Assembly (NCBI RefSeq): GCF_029784135.1 | Contig: NC_073745.1 | Coordinates: forward strand, 40,814,420-40,878,419 | Direction of reading: 5' to 3' | From: Toxorhynchites rutilus septentrionalis | Lineage: Eukaryota > Arthropoda > Insecta > Diptera > Culicidae | DNA length: 64,000 nucleotides | Shown here: positions 40,801 through 50,911 of the stretch, in pieces | Position numbering within the stretch: the first letter of the stretch is position 1 | Layout: each line of letters starts with the position of its first letter | Position numbers and translations under genes: made by a program | The notes under the pieces: generated by a model | Told to the model about the DNA's origin: nothing | The model's database searches: none | The model's input: the letters and a program-made list of their open reading frames with translations, nothing else

Positions 40801-41560
40801 CCGCCGTTGCAAATTTTTGCCAGTCGATGTTCCTTGTTAGATCAAATGGAACTCGAGATGGTTCAGTGGATTGCGGGCTACACTTGATTGATATACTGAT
40901 TGGCAAGTGATCGCTACCATGGGGATCATTGATGACCTTCCACTGACAATCTAATGATAACGAGCTTGAGCAAAAAGAAAGGTCGAGACGACTTTCTCGA
41001 GCCGGAGGTTTTGGAATTCGTGTCGCTTCACCAGTGTTCAAGATAGTCAAGTTGAAATCGTCACATAAATCGTAAAAAATAGCCGCTCTGGCGTCATCAT
41101 AAGGATCACCCCACCCAGTACCATGAGAGTTCATATCACCCAGAATTAGAACTGGGGATGAGAGAATCGAGACTAGATTCCAAAGATGACTACGGCTAAT
41201 GTTAGTATTTGGAGGAACGTATACTGAAGCTATGCAAAGTTCTTTATTATTTGCAGTTATTTGACACGCGACAATTTCGACGTCTGATAGAGCTGGGAGA
41301 GGAATTTTATAGAAAGAGTAGCACTTTTTGATCCCCAAAAGTACTCCTCCATAAGAATCATTTCTATCCAGGCGAATAATGTTAAAATCGTGGAAGTTGA
41401 GTTCAGTGTCAGAAGAAAGCCATGTTTCAGAGAGGGCAAATATATCACAATCATAATTTTGAAGTAAAAATTTGAACGAATCTAGTTTTGGCACTAGACT
41501 ACGGCAGTTCCATTGTAGCACATTGATCATATCTTCTACTACGCTAGGGGAATTATCCAT
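37882..41560 (-). pseudogene. Retrotransposon ORF2 (EN-RT-RNase H), copy 2, broken
   Basis: ATG at 41,560 within ATGGATAA. The frame stays open from the endonuclease through the RT (LDIKGAFDSV, GLPQGSCLSPLLYN, LADDG) to ~39,450. There a 5-bp deletion relative to copy 1 (after CAGAAAA) shifts the frame; the RT thumb continues at 39,453-39,037 and ends in TGA. RNase H and the C-terminal CRCGNGYDDIDHAVWQC motif follow at 39,015-37,882 in the same frame as the TGA, unbroken. Closer to functional than copy 1: one deletion and the shared TGA. Confidence 0.85.
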
Positions 41561-42908
41561 CGAATGATATGATTGATGCAAGGAGGGGCCATGAAGCAGT
41601 CAATTGCTTAAGATAAGACTTTAAAGATGGAAGCAAGGCAGAAATAAAGCTTCTGAGGGGGTCTTGAATTTTTAACGTGTTTAGTATGAAGTCCACAATG
41701 TCCGAAAAAGCTATCAATCCTCGATTAGACGCGAATTTTCTACGAGAAGTTCGAGGAGCAGCGTTTTTATTTCTCTCTTCTCTGGGTAATGACGTAAAAT
41801 CCTTGCTGCAACCAGGAACTGGCTGAGAAGGAGCCTTCGGATTCGTTTTTTTATTACTATTACCCTTGGAATTAGACAATCTTCCGAGGGTCACTTTAGG
41901 TTTCTTACGGTGCACCGTTGGTGAAGAGAGCTTTCTTTTTGATGATTCATCCTTTATTGAAGATTCTGGTGCAGCCGAAGTATGACCCTCATCAGAATCA
42001 GAGTCCGATTCTTGAGATGACAAAACCGAAAATTGGTTTGCATCTTGAGCGGCTGATGCGGTCTTTAGCATTTCAGCATAAGTCCGCTTGGAGCGTCCAG
42101 CGATAGAACGCTTCACTTTATCGGAGTGCTGTTTGTACCTCGGGCACTCCTGTAGAGGGTGAGGATTCTCGCCACAGTGGATACATTTTTCCACTGTTTG
42201 TGTGCAAGAATCCTCACTATGTTTCTCGCCACATTTACCGCAACGAAATTTGTTGCCGCAGTGGCTAAACGAGTGTCCCAACTTTTTACAGTTGGTACAA
42301 TTATAAACCCGTGGTACAAACAGGCGCACTGGGAAAAAAATATTTTCTACTTTCACATAGTTTGGGAGAACAGAACCTGCGAAAGTAATCCGAAAAGAGT
42401 GCGAGGGCTTATAAACTTTTTTGTTTTCTTCCAAAGATGCTGAATGCAGGTTCCTAACATCCAGGATCTTTACAAGATCACCTATCATCGAGTTTTTGAA
42501 AGAACCCGAAGCTTTTTTCAATTCATCGACACTCAGACTCGCGTCGGTTACTACGCCTTCTATCTCCACCTCTCGAGAAGGGATGTAGATGTGATATTCC
42601 CTGTTAAAAACTTCGTGGTCAACAATCTTGTTGGCCACATCAAAAGTCAGTGCTTCTACACGCAGTTTATCCGGTCTCTCTTTATGTATCGACACGCCCG
42701 AAAATTGACGCAGCAAATCTCTTGAAATATCAAGAGTTCTCAACGATTTTCCCTTGGGCCGAAAGAAAACAACCCATGGTCCCTTTGAGGTCGATTGATA
42801 ATAGCGCGTCCGCGCAACAATGGCATCGGTAGATGTTGTAACGGTTGCGCAAACGGTGCGCAACCGTCTATGAAAAAAAAACACACACACACACGCACGC
42901 GCGCTCAA
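41553..42908 (-). CDS. Retrotransposon ORF1 (gag-like), copy 2, open
   Basis: RNA-binding ORF1 protein. Up to 451 codons open; three knuckles CTNCKKLGHSFSHC, CGKCGEKHSEDSC and CIHCGENPHPLQEC, then a Ser/Lys-rich tail and ISFDG. The ATG used in copy 1 (20,530) is ACA here, so translation would need the upstream in-frame ATG at 42,908, whose first ~35 residues (with a CVCVFFF stretch) come from UTR-like DNA. Stop TAA at 41,553-41,555 overlaps the ORF2 ATG. Confidence 0.8.
   Translation of the reverse strand: MSARACVCVFFFHRRLRTVCATVTTSTDAIVARTRYYQSTSKGPWVVFFRPKGKSLRTLDISRDLLRQFSGVSIHKERPDKLRVEALTFDVANKIVDHEVFNREYHIYIPSREVEIEGVVTDASLSVDELKKASGSFKNSMIGDLVKILDVRNLHSASLEENKKVYKPSHSFRITFAGSVLPNYVKVENIFFPVRLFVPRVYNCTNCKKLGHSFSHCGNKFRCGKCGEKHSEDSCTQTVEKCIHCGENPHPLQECPRYKQHSDKVKRSIAGRSKRTYAEMLKTASAAQDANQFSVLSSQESDSDSDEGHTSAAPESSIKDESSKRKLSSPTVHRKKPKVTLGRLSNSKGNSNKKTNPKAPSQPVPGCSKDFTSLPREERNKNAAPRTSRRKFASNRGLIAFSDIVDFILNTLKIQDPLRSFISALLPSLKSYLKQLTASWPLLASIISFDG
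42880..42905. repeat. (AC)n/(GC)n alternating tract
   Basis: Alternating purine-pyrimidine run (ACACACACAC...GCACGCGCGC) in the retrotransposon 5' UTR; such tracts can adopt Z-DNA. Confidence 0.6.
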
Positions 42909-43381
42909 AAACTCAACTTAAAACTAACTTAGACTAATAATTAACTTAAATTTAAGAAAAATATATAAATATATATATCTCAAAAAAAAAATTCTTCCAA
43001 AAAAAAAAAACAAAATACTAATTTGCGGTATCCGAACAACCTTGAACACCCCTATTCGAAGCTATACAACGCCGCACGCTACGAGGTAAACACAATAGCG
43101 TGACGGCAAAAGTTATTGTTTATTATACTTCTCTATGATGAAATCGATGCCGCTGGAAACAATTCACAGATCGCCGGTCCGGCGTTGCCGGAGAGGTGCT
43201 GCTTCCTCGCTGTTCCGTGTATTAACGGCACTTATCTTGCCACGAACGGTCAAAGAAAAAAAAAGCCAAAGGCACTTTGGCGGAGAGGGAAAAAAAACTT
43301 CACCAGCTTCGATTTGTAGCAGAGACGCGAACAATAAGCGTCCGGCTCTTTTAACTATCGATTGAGGAATGGGTCAGCTAG

Positions 43382-44139
43382 TTTGTGAATAAAAATAAAT
43401 TCCGTTTCAAATGTTGGACATTTTCGGATATATTATATTGTCAGTCTCCTCCCTCCCAAAAATTTCCACGTGGTATGTTCGACCATAACACCCACTCTTC
43501 ACCACCCATCAAAAACCATAGGACACCCCCCTCCTGCCTACTGGACGGTGCCTACACTCTCTAGTAATGTTACTTCTCCCGCTTCTGATGATAAAGCATT
43601 TATTTTTGGTATAAGTTATCTCAGAAGTTCAACTCAATATATGCGCACTTTTGCCCCGTGCGTTGCCACTATGGGGCAAAGGTGCGCATTTGTCTTTTTG
43701 TATTAAAATATGTATTTGTCCAATTACAAACACAACTCGAGAAATGCTTGTACTACGTTTTGAAGGAAATATATATAGTTACAATTTGGTAAGCAAATGG
43801 AATTTTATTTTCTTTTATTTGAAAAGTTATTGGACGATAACAGTTAGGTGCGCACCTTCGCCCCGCATTACTCTATTACTCAAAATCGTAATTGCGAAAT
43901 ATATTGTGTTATATCATTAGACAGAAAACAGAACGAACAGAAAATATAGTAGACAAGAAAACAATTTGACCATTAAAATGGGTATGGTTTTTCGATTGCG
44001 CTATTCATTCGCTTTCCTCCCCGACGCAACGAGCAATCTTTTGCCTGCAATTCTGTGTTAGCTCACAATGTGAGTTGATGCGTATCACGATTTATTCTCC
44101 ATTTTCGGACAAACAAGCATTTAAAAGTTGGAAGAATAA
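43382..44139. other. Repeat-rich spacer with a strong hairpin
   Basis: TGCGCACTTTTGCCCC (43,642-43,657) and GGGGCAAAGGTGCGCA (43,674-43,689) form a hairpin with a ~16-bp loop region. A related GGTGCGCACCTTCGCCCC lies near 43,847-43,864. ORFs here are not supported as genes. Confidence 0.55.
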
Positions 44140-44290
44140 ATGGAAGAATGATCTTGGAAGATGGCTATACTCTATTATCCTCAAAGTTCAATCAATTCAC
44201 GTCTTTATCGTGTAGATCTTGCTACTAACAATTTATGTAATTGTGGTCCAGAATGTCACAATATCGAGCATGTTGTTTGGATTATGATAG
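44140..44290 (+). pseudogene. Relic of non-LTR ORF2 C-terminus
   Basis: Translations in two frames read WKNDLGRWLYSI and VDLATNNLCNCGPECHNIEHVVW, the same arrangement as the C-terminal end (GRWLYSI ... CRCG...DHAVW) of the retrotransposon copies above, but strongly diverged. An old fragment of a related element. Confidence 0.65.
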
Positions 44291-46010
44291 CTTGAGTAAT
44301 CACGGTTTTAATATTATGTTCCCCATATATATACCTTCCCTAGAATCCCGCTTCACTTCCTTGAATTTTTTGTGTCGTACACGAAAATTACTCACACGTA
44401 TAAAATAGCGTGCAGTGTGTGTGCGCTATTTTGCTCGCTATTTACTAATACTAACTATTTGGAATTGTGTTTAAAAATGATAAATGATGACTCCTTGTCT
44501 TCTTCTGCATAATTGAATAGACAGAAGAAAAGGGTAGTAATGGCTTTAATTGTATTTTTGTGTACATTTTCGAACAGAATGTGGTTCCGGATTCTACCAC
44601 GTTATCTCATCCAACCCGTTTAAAGGGTACGTTTTCATACAGGAAAACTGCTTTTCAGGGTTTCCATTTGATGTATCAAAAGAGAAAAAAATACAGATTT
44701 TGAACAATGAAAAAACTCAATTCAAATGTAATTACTACACCCACCCACAGTTCTATGTCAAAATCTCGTTCGTGCCCCTAGGCCCAGACCCATCAACTTT
44801 TTTAATAACAAAAGGCAGTAATTGATGTATGCCTATATTTTATTTCAAATTTGTTTTATTTTATATTCTATGCTTCCTTACACACATAAAAAATAAATAA
44901 ATGAAGAATAAAAATAAATAAAAAATGACATGTTCGAAAGAACTGATACCTCTATCTATGTTAACCTTGCCTACTGTGAAATATGATCGAAAGACCTGCT
45001 TCCTCAACCACGTTCTGCTACACTGTTATCGTCAACGCGATCCGTTGGATCTGTTAATTTTGCATTTTCGGTTTGATTTTCTATTGGATAACGAAAACAA
45101 AAACTTGTTATCAAGGTTTGATTGAAGGGGTGACAACCAGGGATATGACTAAAACGTTAAATCCCTCATATTGCCAGTGTACCCAATATTGCTGCGGTTC
45201 ACTGGCATTTTGGTTCTGTCAATTACTGTTGTTTATAGTCGAATATAGTCGAATAGTGGCTAACTTTGAACTCCATGTTAAATGTGAACACCTCCATGTG
45301 AAACCGAAATATGAAAATCGCTCCTACCTGCAGTTAGAAATAAAGCAGCGCATTTTTCTTTATTTTTACTATCTCCGTGATTTCAACGATTTCAATCCTC
45401 GCAAATGATATGTTGGTAAACGAATGACGCCATACTGATTTTGATTTTGGGTAGCTTATATTCAATTGATGTCTAACACCTGGTGACAACCAAGAGATTC
45501 GCCCAGAGTATCACCCGGTCACGCAACGCCACTGGTTCAGGACTACATGTTTGAAGTAGTCAAAAAACATGAAGTTAGCTAACAATGACTTAATATTTTA
45601 CAAAATAATACGCTTGCGAAAAAAAATAATTCTAGTCGCATAGATCTAGTCTAATTGAATAGGAATATTGAATGAAAATTGAAAACATGTTAAGTTTGAA
45701 AATTCATAACACTAAAAAACACCTTTCGCTTTTGGTCCCTCCAAAACTCAAAAACCAATAAAGGTCATCCATTAGTGACTTGACAGTTTCATGTCACTGT
45801 TTGAACGAGCCCTTAACACATTACAATACACGAACGAGCAACGCTTAATAACTATTAAAAATTACTACCTAAATTCGAAGTCGGTGGTTACAACTTTAAC
45901 ACTTTAAGGACCGGGAAGAAATATGTAAGACATACGCCTGGGACCGCACGTTTTGGCTTGTGTGAAGTTGTTTGCTATGCTTGCAAGTTTTTAATATGCT
46001 TTAAACATTG
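44291..46010. other. Unassigned; ORFs without support
   Basis: ORFs 44,550-44,825, 44,925-45,125 and 45,073-45,408 (+) have no recognisable domain. No RNA gene or clear repeat seen. Confidence 0.35.
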
Positions 46011-46260
46011 CAGTTCATTCGCCTCTATGTGTGAAGTTAGTGGATGAGGATTCAGCGGATCAAAGTTTTTGTTGCGTGCAAGTTTCTGTTCAACGTCTTG
46101 CTGGATTTAATGAATAATTAATTATTTCAGTTGAAATAAATTGATTGTTTATTAAGTAACAACATTCAAAATTATGTTCATGAGATAGAGAATTTAATCA
46201 TTCATCTTTTCACATAATTCATTGTCTTCTTGATCGTGACAGAGAAAAGTTATAGACTGA
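46011..46260. repeat. Dispersed repeat, inverted partner at 57.2 kb
   Basis: Matches the reverse complement of 57,225-57,450: GTTCAACGTCTTGCT, TTGAAATAAATTGATTG, CTTATTAAGTAACAAC-like and TTGATCGTGAC blocks in order. Family not identified. Confidence 0.65.
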
Positions 46261-47269
46261 AACGTGAGCATGGGTTAATATAGGAAAATATACAGAATTT
46301 TGAAACTCAAAAAAAGTTGTTCGAATAGAGTTATCGAAGTTATATTTAGTTATAGCATAACTAAATGCTCGAAACAAAAATATTTTTTACATTTCATGCA
46401 GTTGTTGCGTGTTTTCGGGTCTTTTATCGAAGAGTAGAATGTATAACGACCTTCTAGATAATTATCAGATGATAAAGTTTCTAGAATATTAAGGTTGCAT
46501 ATTTATAATATTCTTTGTCTCTGTTTTCTTGGTAAACTAAGAATTAATGTCTTTTTTTAGACGGGGCATAAAAAGATGATATAAAAAGATTTCTAGGAAC
46601 TTCCTTTTCTTTTTCTTGTTTTCTTGTCGATATTGTCTATTATAAAAAAAAATATTCCCGAAACTGTAACTGTTAAAAATCACCATAAGCTACCGATTAG
46701 TTTATAGTTCACTGTTTACAATTCTTCCACAAGTGAAATTCTTTCACAAGTGTGTATATGTATGACCATTATATTTAGCGAATAACTATACGAAAGTCAA
46801 CCATTTATATTTTGCTTTTGAACGTATGAATGTAACGACGAATATATCGACGAATAGTTAGTATATGGATCCGTTCAATCCAGTTACAAATGGAATGTAA
46901 ATCAAATAAGAATAGTCCGGTAATGATCTTATGCATTATATTCAATAAATATTCCACGACACAACATTAATTTATTCATTTCATTCAACAATATTCTAGA
47001 GTATGAAAAAAGGCACTTGCCCAAAAAAGATACTCCTGTACTCGCGTCGGTGTCTCAGACCGAAAGTGTAAAAAAAGTGACGCACGTCCCCTTCTTACCT
47101 ACACATGCGATACGCTAAACGATGACGAACGACGAATAACGAAGCTAGAGAGAATCGCAAAGTCGTAGTGTTGATATTTTCTGAGAAATTAACGAATTAT
47201 TAATTTCTCGGTCTGACAGACCAATGCGCGAGTATAGGAGTGTTAATCGGAAAAGGGTCTGAGAAAAGT
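46261..47269. other. AT-rich, nothing recognised
   Basis: No supported ORF, RNA gene or repeat boundary. Confidence 0.35.
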
Positions 47270-47440
47270 TATAGGCCAAGTTGTATGGTAGAGAGTTAAC
47301 CGCGAGTAATCGGGTTTCTACCTTACTAACCATAGAATTAGGAAATTGTTCATATATAGTTATAAAAATATAGTTAAGGATTCGGCTCCTTAAAATTTAT
47401 GTAACTGAGCCTGTAAAAATAAACGAATTATTAAAAAATA
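47270..47440 (+). repeat. Diverged 3' UTR of the I-superfamily element
   Basis: AACCGCGAGTAATCGG, CCTTACTAACCATAGA, GGCTCCT and GAGCCTGTAAAAATAAACGA follow the 3' UTR of the retrotransposon (25,700-25,851) in order, ending at an A-rich tail. An older, 5'-truncated insertion. Confidence 0.7.
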
Positions 47441-49320
47441 AGTTGTGTGGGAGAAATTAATTATTTTAAAAAAAATAAAAGTTATTTGAAAGGACCGAAA
47501 CCACATTCTTGAGATAGTACTAATTCGATAAAGAATATTTTTATTTATCTTTAGCCAAATTTTCATTGATCCGAATAGGGTATGAGAAAAGTTATTGGCC
47601 AAAACGTTCACGAGTTGTACGGGGGAAAGGGTCTGGCTGGGTAAGGAAGTAAAAAGTAAAAAGGAAGTAAAAATTTCTATTGTAAAGAAATTTTGACTAT
47701 TTTTCGAATCCCTATCCATAGGATCTATCAGGGATGGTAAAAAATCACATTCAACGATCAATGAATAAGTATATCCTAGAGGGATGTTTTTAAATCACCC
47801 CCAGCAGGCGAGGCTCTTTTATTCTTCATATGTACACAGAGAGAATACTTGGAACGGTGAGCTACCAAGATCTCAAAAAAGCAATATGAGAGCGGAATCC
47901 CCACTGCTTGCACTCTCGAAGCATTACTTCTACTACTCAAGTTTTATCGTGAGTGCAAGCCACAAACGATTAATCCCATTCCATAGAGCGGATGATGAGT
48001 TCTTGATCGGAAAGTGTAACAAGAGACGATCAACTGAAATCTTACGACACTCATCGAGGGATTTTTAATTCTCTATTGCACAGACCGCAGTGAGTGGCTG
48101 ACTCAGTCTCGTGTCGATTTTATTTTGCTGTCGTCTCCCGCCCGATAAACAGCAGACGGGTAATGGATGCAATTGATTAATTTTATTACCAGCAGATTTG
48201 GGCGAATCTCATCCCGCCCAAAATCGTGTTTAGATTTCAATAATTCTGAACATTCACATTTCTCTCCAAATAATTTTTCCAATAGTAATTCAATTAGTGA
48301 CTTCACGAAACACCTTTCGAATTCGATTGAATTTCAGACTCTTTTTTATTTTGTGATAAAACGGATCACATATTTGATTAATTCAATTCTGTGTGGTTAC
48401 GTTCTTCGTTGCGAATAAATGTAATGAAATAGTATGGACGTATGATATTCATGTATCGTGGACTTCCGACATATGTGGCAGTAGATTTATCGAACGACTA
48501 ATGTTTTTTTTATATCCCTTCAAACTTGTTGCATCTCTCAAGTGTACATACTGCTTTGACCGCAGATTTCCATGGTTGAATCTGGTTAATTTCAGGTATT
48601 CAGTCTTCATATTGTCGAATGAATACTGTTGTAACAATAGGTATCGCAGCAAATGATTATCAACATCCTACCTTATCATCAAACGGTATGCGAATAATTT
48701 CAGTGAACTGACGGCATTGGATTATATGCTTTGTGAGGACCACACAATTACTATCAGAGCGAATAAACGTCCGACTGGAAGTCATGAACATCAATTCAAT
48801 GTGCCCAAGATAAATTTATCATTTGAAGGTCATTAACCTTTCTAAAAATGATCAGATGGAATATATTCCAATGTCGTCTGGAATAACCTGTCCAACACCT
48901 TATGATCGTAATATTGTTTTTGCTATTATTCTGATGTTTCATAACACGGCACTCTATTGATTATTCGCCGAAAATGAATAAAAAATATCCTTGAAGTTAG
49001 CCTACGGTTTTAGTAGCAGTGCAATATGGTGAGCCAGTCTCAGGATAAGAAAACATCTAAAAATAAAGCTTTTTTTTTGAATAAATCAATAGTAAAACAA
49101 AACGTCAACAAATTTCTCCGCTTTGTGATAGCAGATAATCATTATCCATTTGAGTTGTATGAGTATTCCATCCCCCCACAAACTGTGGATAGTCTATCTG
49201 CATACAGATTATGTAGAGTGCCACAATCCAAAAAAATATGAGCAAATATTTACGTGCTTAAACAAAAAAAAAACACATGTTGACATATTTGCGCTAATTT
49301 ATGTTTTTTGATTAATTCAA
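47441..49320. other. Unassigned; ORFs without support
   Basis: Several ORFs of 60-123 codons (e.g. 47,390-47,761 -, 47,784-48,068 +, 48,393-48,656 +, 49,026-49,241 +). None shows a domain, splice context or homolog I recognise. Confidence 0.35.
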
Positions 49321-49329
49321 GGTAATCAA

Positions 49330-49460
49330 GGTCTTTTCTAGACACCAGTTTACTCGGCCCCGGAAAAAGTGGTCTGTATTTGGGCAGGCGGAAAAATATA
49401 TCTCGCAAGACCACGTGTTCGATGTCGTAATAGCCTTGGCCAATAACGCATTTACATTAA
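49330..49460 (-). pseudogene. Relic of non-LTR ORF2 C-terminus
   Basis: Minus-strand translation reads GQGYYDIEHVVLRDIFF, resembling the CxCG-x-GYDDIDHAVWQC end of I-superfamily ORF2. Only this tail can be read. Confidence 0.55.
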
Positions 49461-49991
49461 CTCATAAAATTAGTGATTTGAGGGCGATTATTGTTTGTAG
49501 TCTCTTGATTAATTTAAACACCATCTGAGAAATCCTCTGTGAAACATGAAACATTAAAGTCGTCCTATCTGCTGTAGCGCATTTTTTATTTTACCCAGTT
49601 TCATCGAAGTAAACGCGCTCGGAAAGGAAAATTGAACGCCCGGACGAGAGAGCGAGAATCGTACGTCATAGAGACACTCATACCCATGGAGCAAATTCTT
49701 GTTAGGAGTTGAATGAAATGAGGAAGGAAGAGTAACTCAATTATTCGAACTAGTTTCAGTCTAGCAATGCTTTGGTCAACTCAGAGTTACCAAGAGAAAA
49801 TCATTTGGTTATGATGGGTGAGGATTAATAGTTAGTCGCAGTTTGCACAGATTGCGATCTGTGCAGTTTGCGATTAATCGTAAATCACATCATGCTCCCT
49901 TGTTTTCCATCCTTGGGATCTATGGTGAAAAACGTACCTTTCAATTTTTAGCACGCCATTCTCAATAGCTTTGAGATAAAAAAATACTTAT
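49461..49991. other. Intergenic, nothing recognised
   Basis: No supported feature left of the LTR retrotransposon. Confidence 0.35.
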
Positions 49992-50282
49992 TGTTCACGC
50001 ACATCAAATGCCGCGCGTGAATTCAATGTAATGCTCCTTCCGAGCACCCGCGTTAAAATATTACTAAGCAAGCTATGTTTTTTTCTGTTGTATAGTATCC
50101 ATAGAAATAGTAAAATCATTCGGAAAAAGACAGCCAACCGCGTCGGTCGCTTTAAAAAATTGTGTAGAAAATAAATTACTTCGAGAAAATTGCTTCGTTT
50201 TTGAGTGCGTGTACTGAAGAAGGAAGAATCGAAATTGGTGAACCAAGACCCTCTGACCATCAAACCGAGACGGGTCCGAACA
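49992..50282 (+). repeat. 5' LTR of the BEL/Pao element
   Basis: 291 bp, TGTTCACGCACATC ... GGGTCCGAACA. The final ACA directly precedes TTGGTGCCAGGATTTTGC at 50,283, a good primer-binding-site candidate, which is why I end the LTR here. Confidence 0.8.
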
Positions 50283-50449
50283 TTGGTGCCAGGATTTTGC
50301 TGTAGGTCAAAGGGTTATCGGATACGCAATTTTTGGTCGTTTGTTCGTCGCTATTCTACAAGCCAGCTATAGGGTAAAGGACCCTGCTGCATTTTTAAAA
50401 TTGGAGCACAGAATATCAGCATACAAGGCCTATTGTACAGGCTCAAACG

Positions 50450-50870
50450 GTGAGTACCTGTCCAATAATTTATGCTGATTCTGTTGGATCTACCGGATCT
50501 TTCTTTCTCGGTACCTGCTGCGCACTTTTCTTTCTCGAAATTTCCGAATACGGCTTGAACTATTTCAACGCATGCTACTGCGATTTGGTGCTTGAGTTTG
50601 GAAAACTATCTCGCTTGAACGAATTGCCCGCGATCACGGGAGGCCTTGTTCATCGTTACGTCGTGAGCGCTGGTCTTTTTTCACGAGTTACCCAATCGGT
50701 GCCGACACACTTGCCTGGACAGCATTGGTCAAACAACGCTTCCGGATTATTGTTCCTGTATCCGAATTAAACAAAATACAAGGCCTATGTTCATAGGCTC
50801 GCAGGTGAGTCTCATTCCAATCCTCATACTATTCTCCAGTGGGTGCTTGCTTGTGTTCCTTGTTTTGCAG
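50450..50870 (+). promoter_or_regulatory. BEL leader with paired splice-donor-like blocks
   Basis: Two related blocks, ACAAGGCCTATTGTACAGGC at ~50,423 and ACAAGGCCTATGTTCATAGG at ~50,778, are each followed within ~10 nt by GTGAGT (50,450 and 50,805). TTGTTTTGCAG ends at 50,870. The second donor and this acceptor define a plausible 66-nt leader intron just before the gag ATG at 50,912. The ORF 50,450-50,770 lies between the donors and has no recognised domain. Confidence 0.5.
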
Positions 50871-50911
50871 CTATCGTTTCTTTTCGTCTGATTTCCATCA
50901 ACATCGTCAAC

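Larger units (their letters stand above)
37524..43370 (-). mobile_element. I-superfamily non-LTR retrotransposon, copy 2
   Basis: 5,847 bp, minus strand, poly(A) tail as T9 at 37,524-37,532. GGGTCTGCTAG (37,513-37,523) and GGGTCAGCTAG (43,371-43,381) form an 11-bp target duplication with one mismatch, so the full length is defined. The 5' UTR (~43,370-42,860) has a T/A-rich part and an alternating GT/GC tract. It carries the same ORF1/ORF2 pair as copy 1. Confidence 0.88.

Noticed and set aside
44550..45408. Three ORFs as host genes
   Set aside because: No domain, no splice structure, no homolog recognised; composition is not distinct from flanks.
50450..50770. 106-aa leader ORF of the BEL element as a separate gene
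   Set aside because: It starts on a splice-donor-like GTGAGT, has no domain and lies in the putative leader; kept only as part of the leader.
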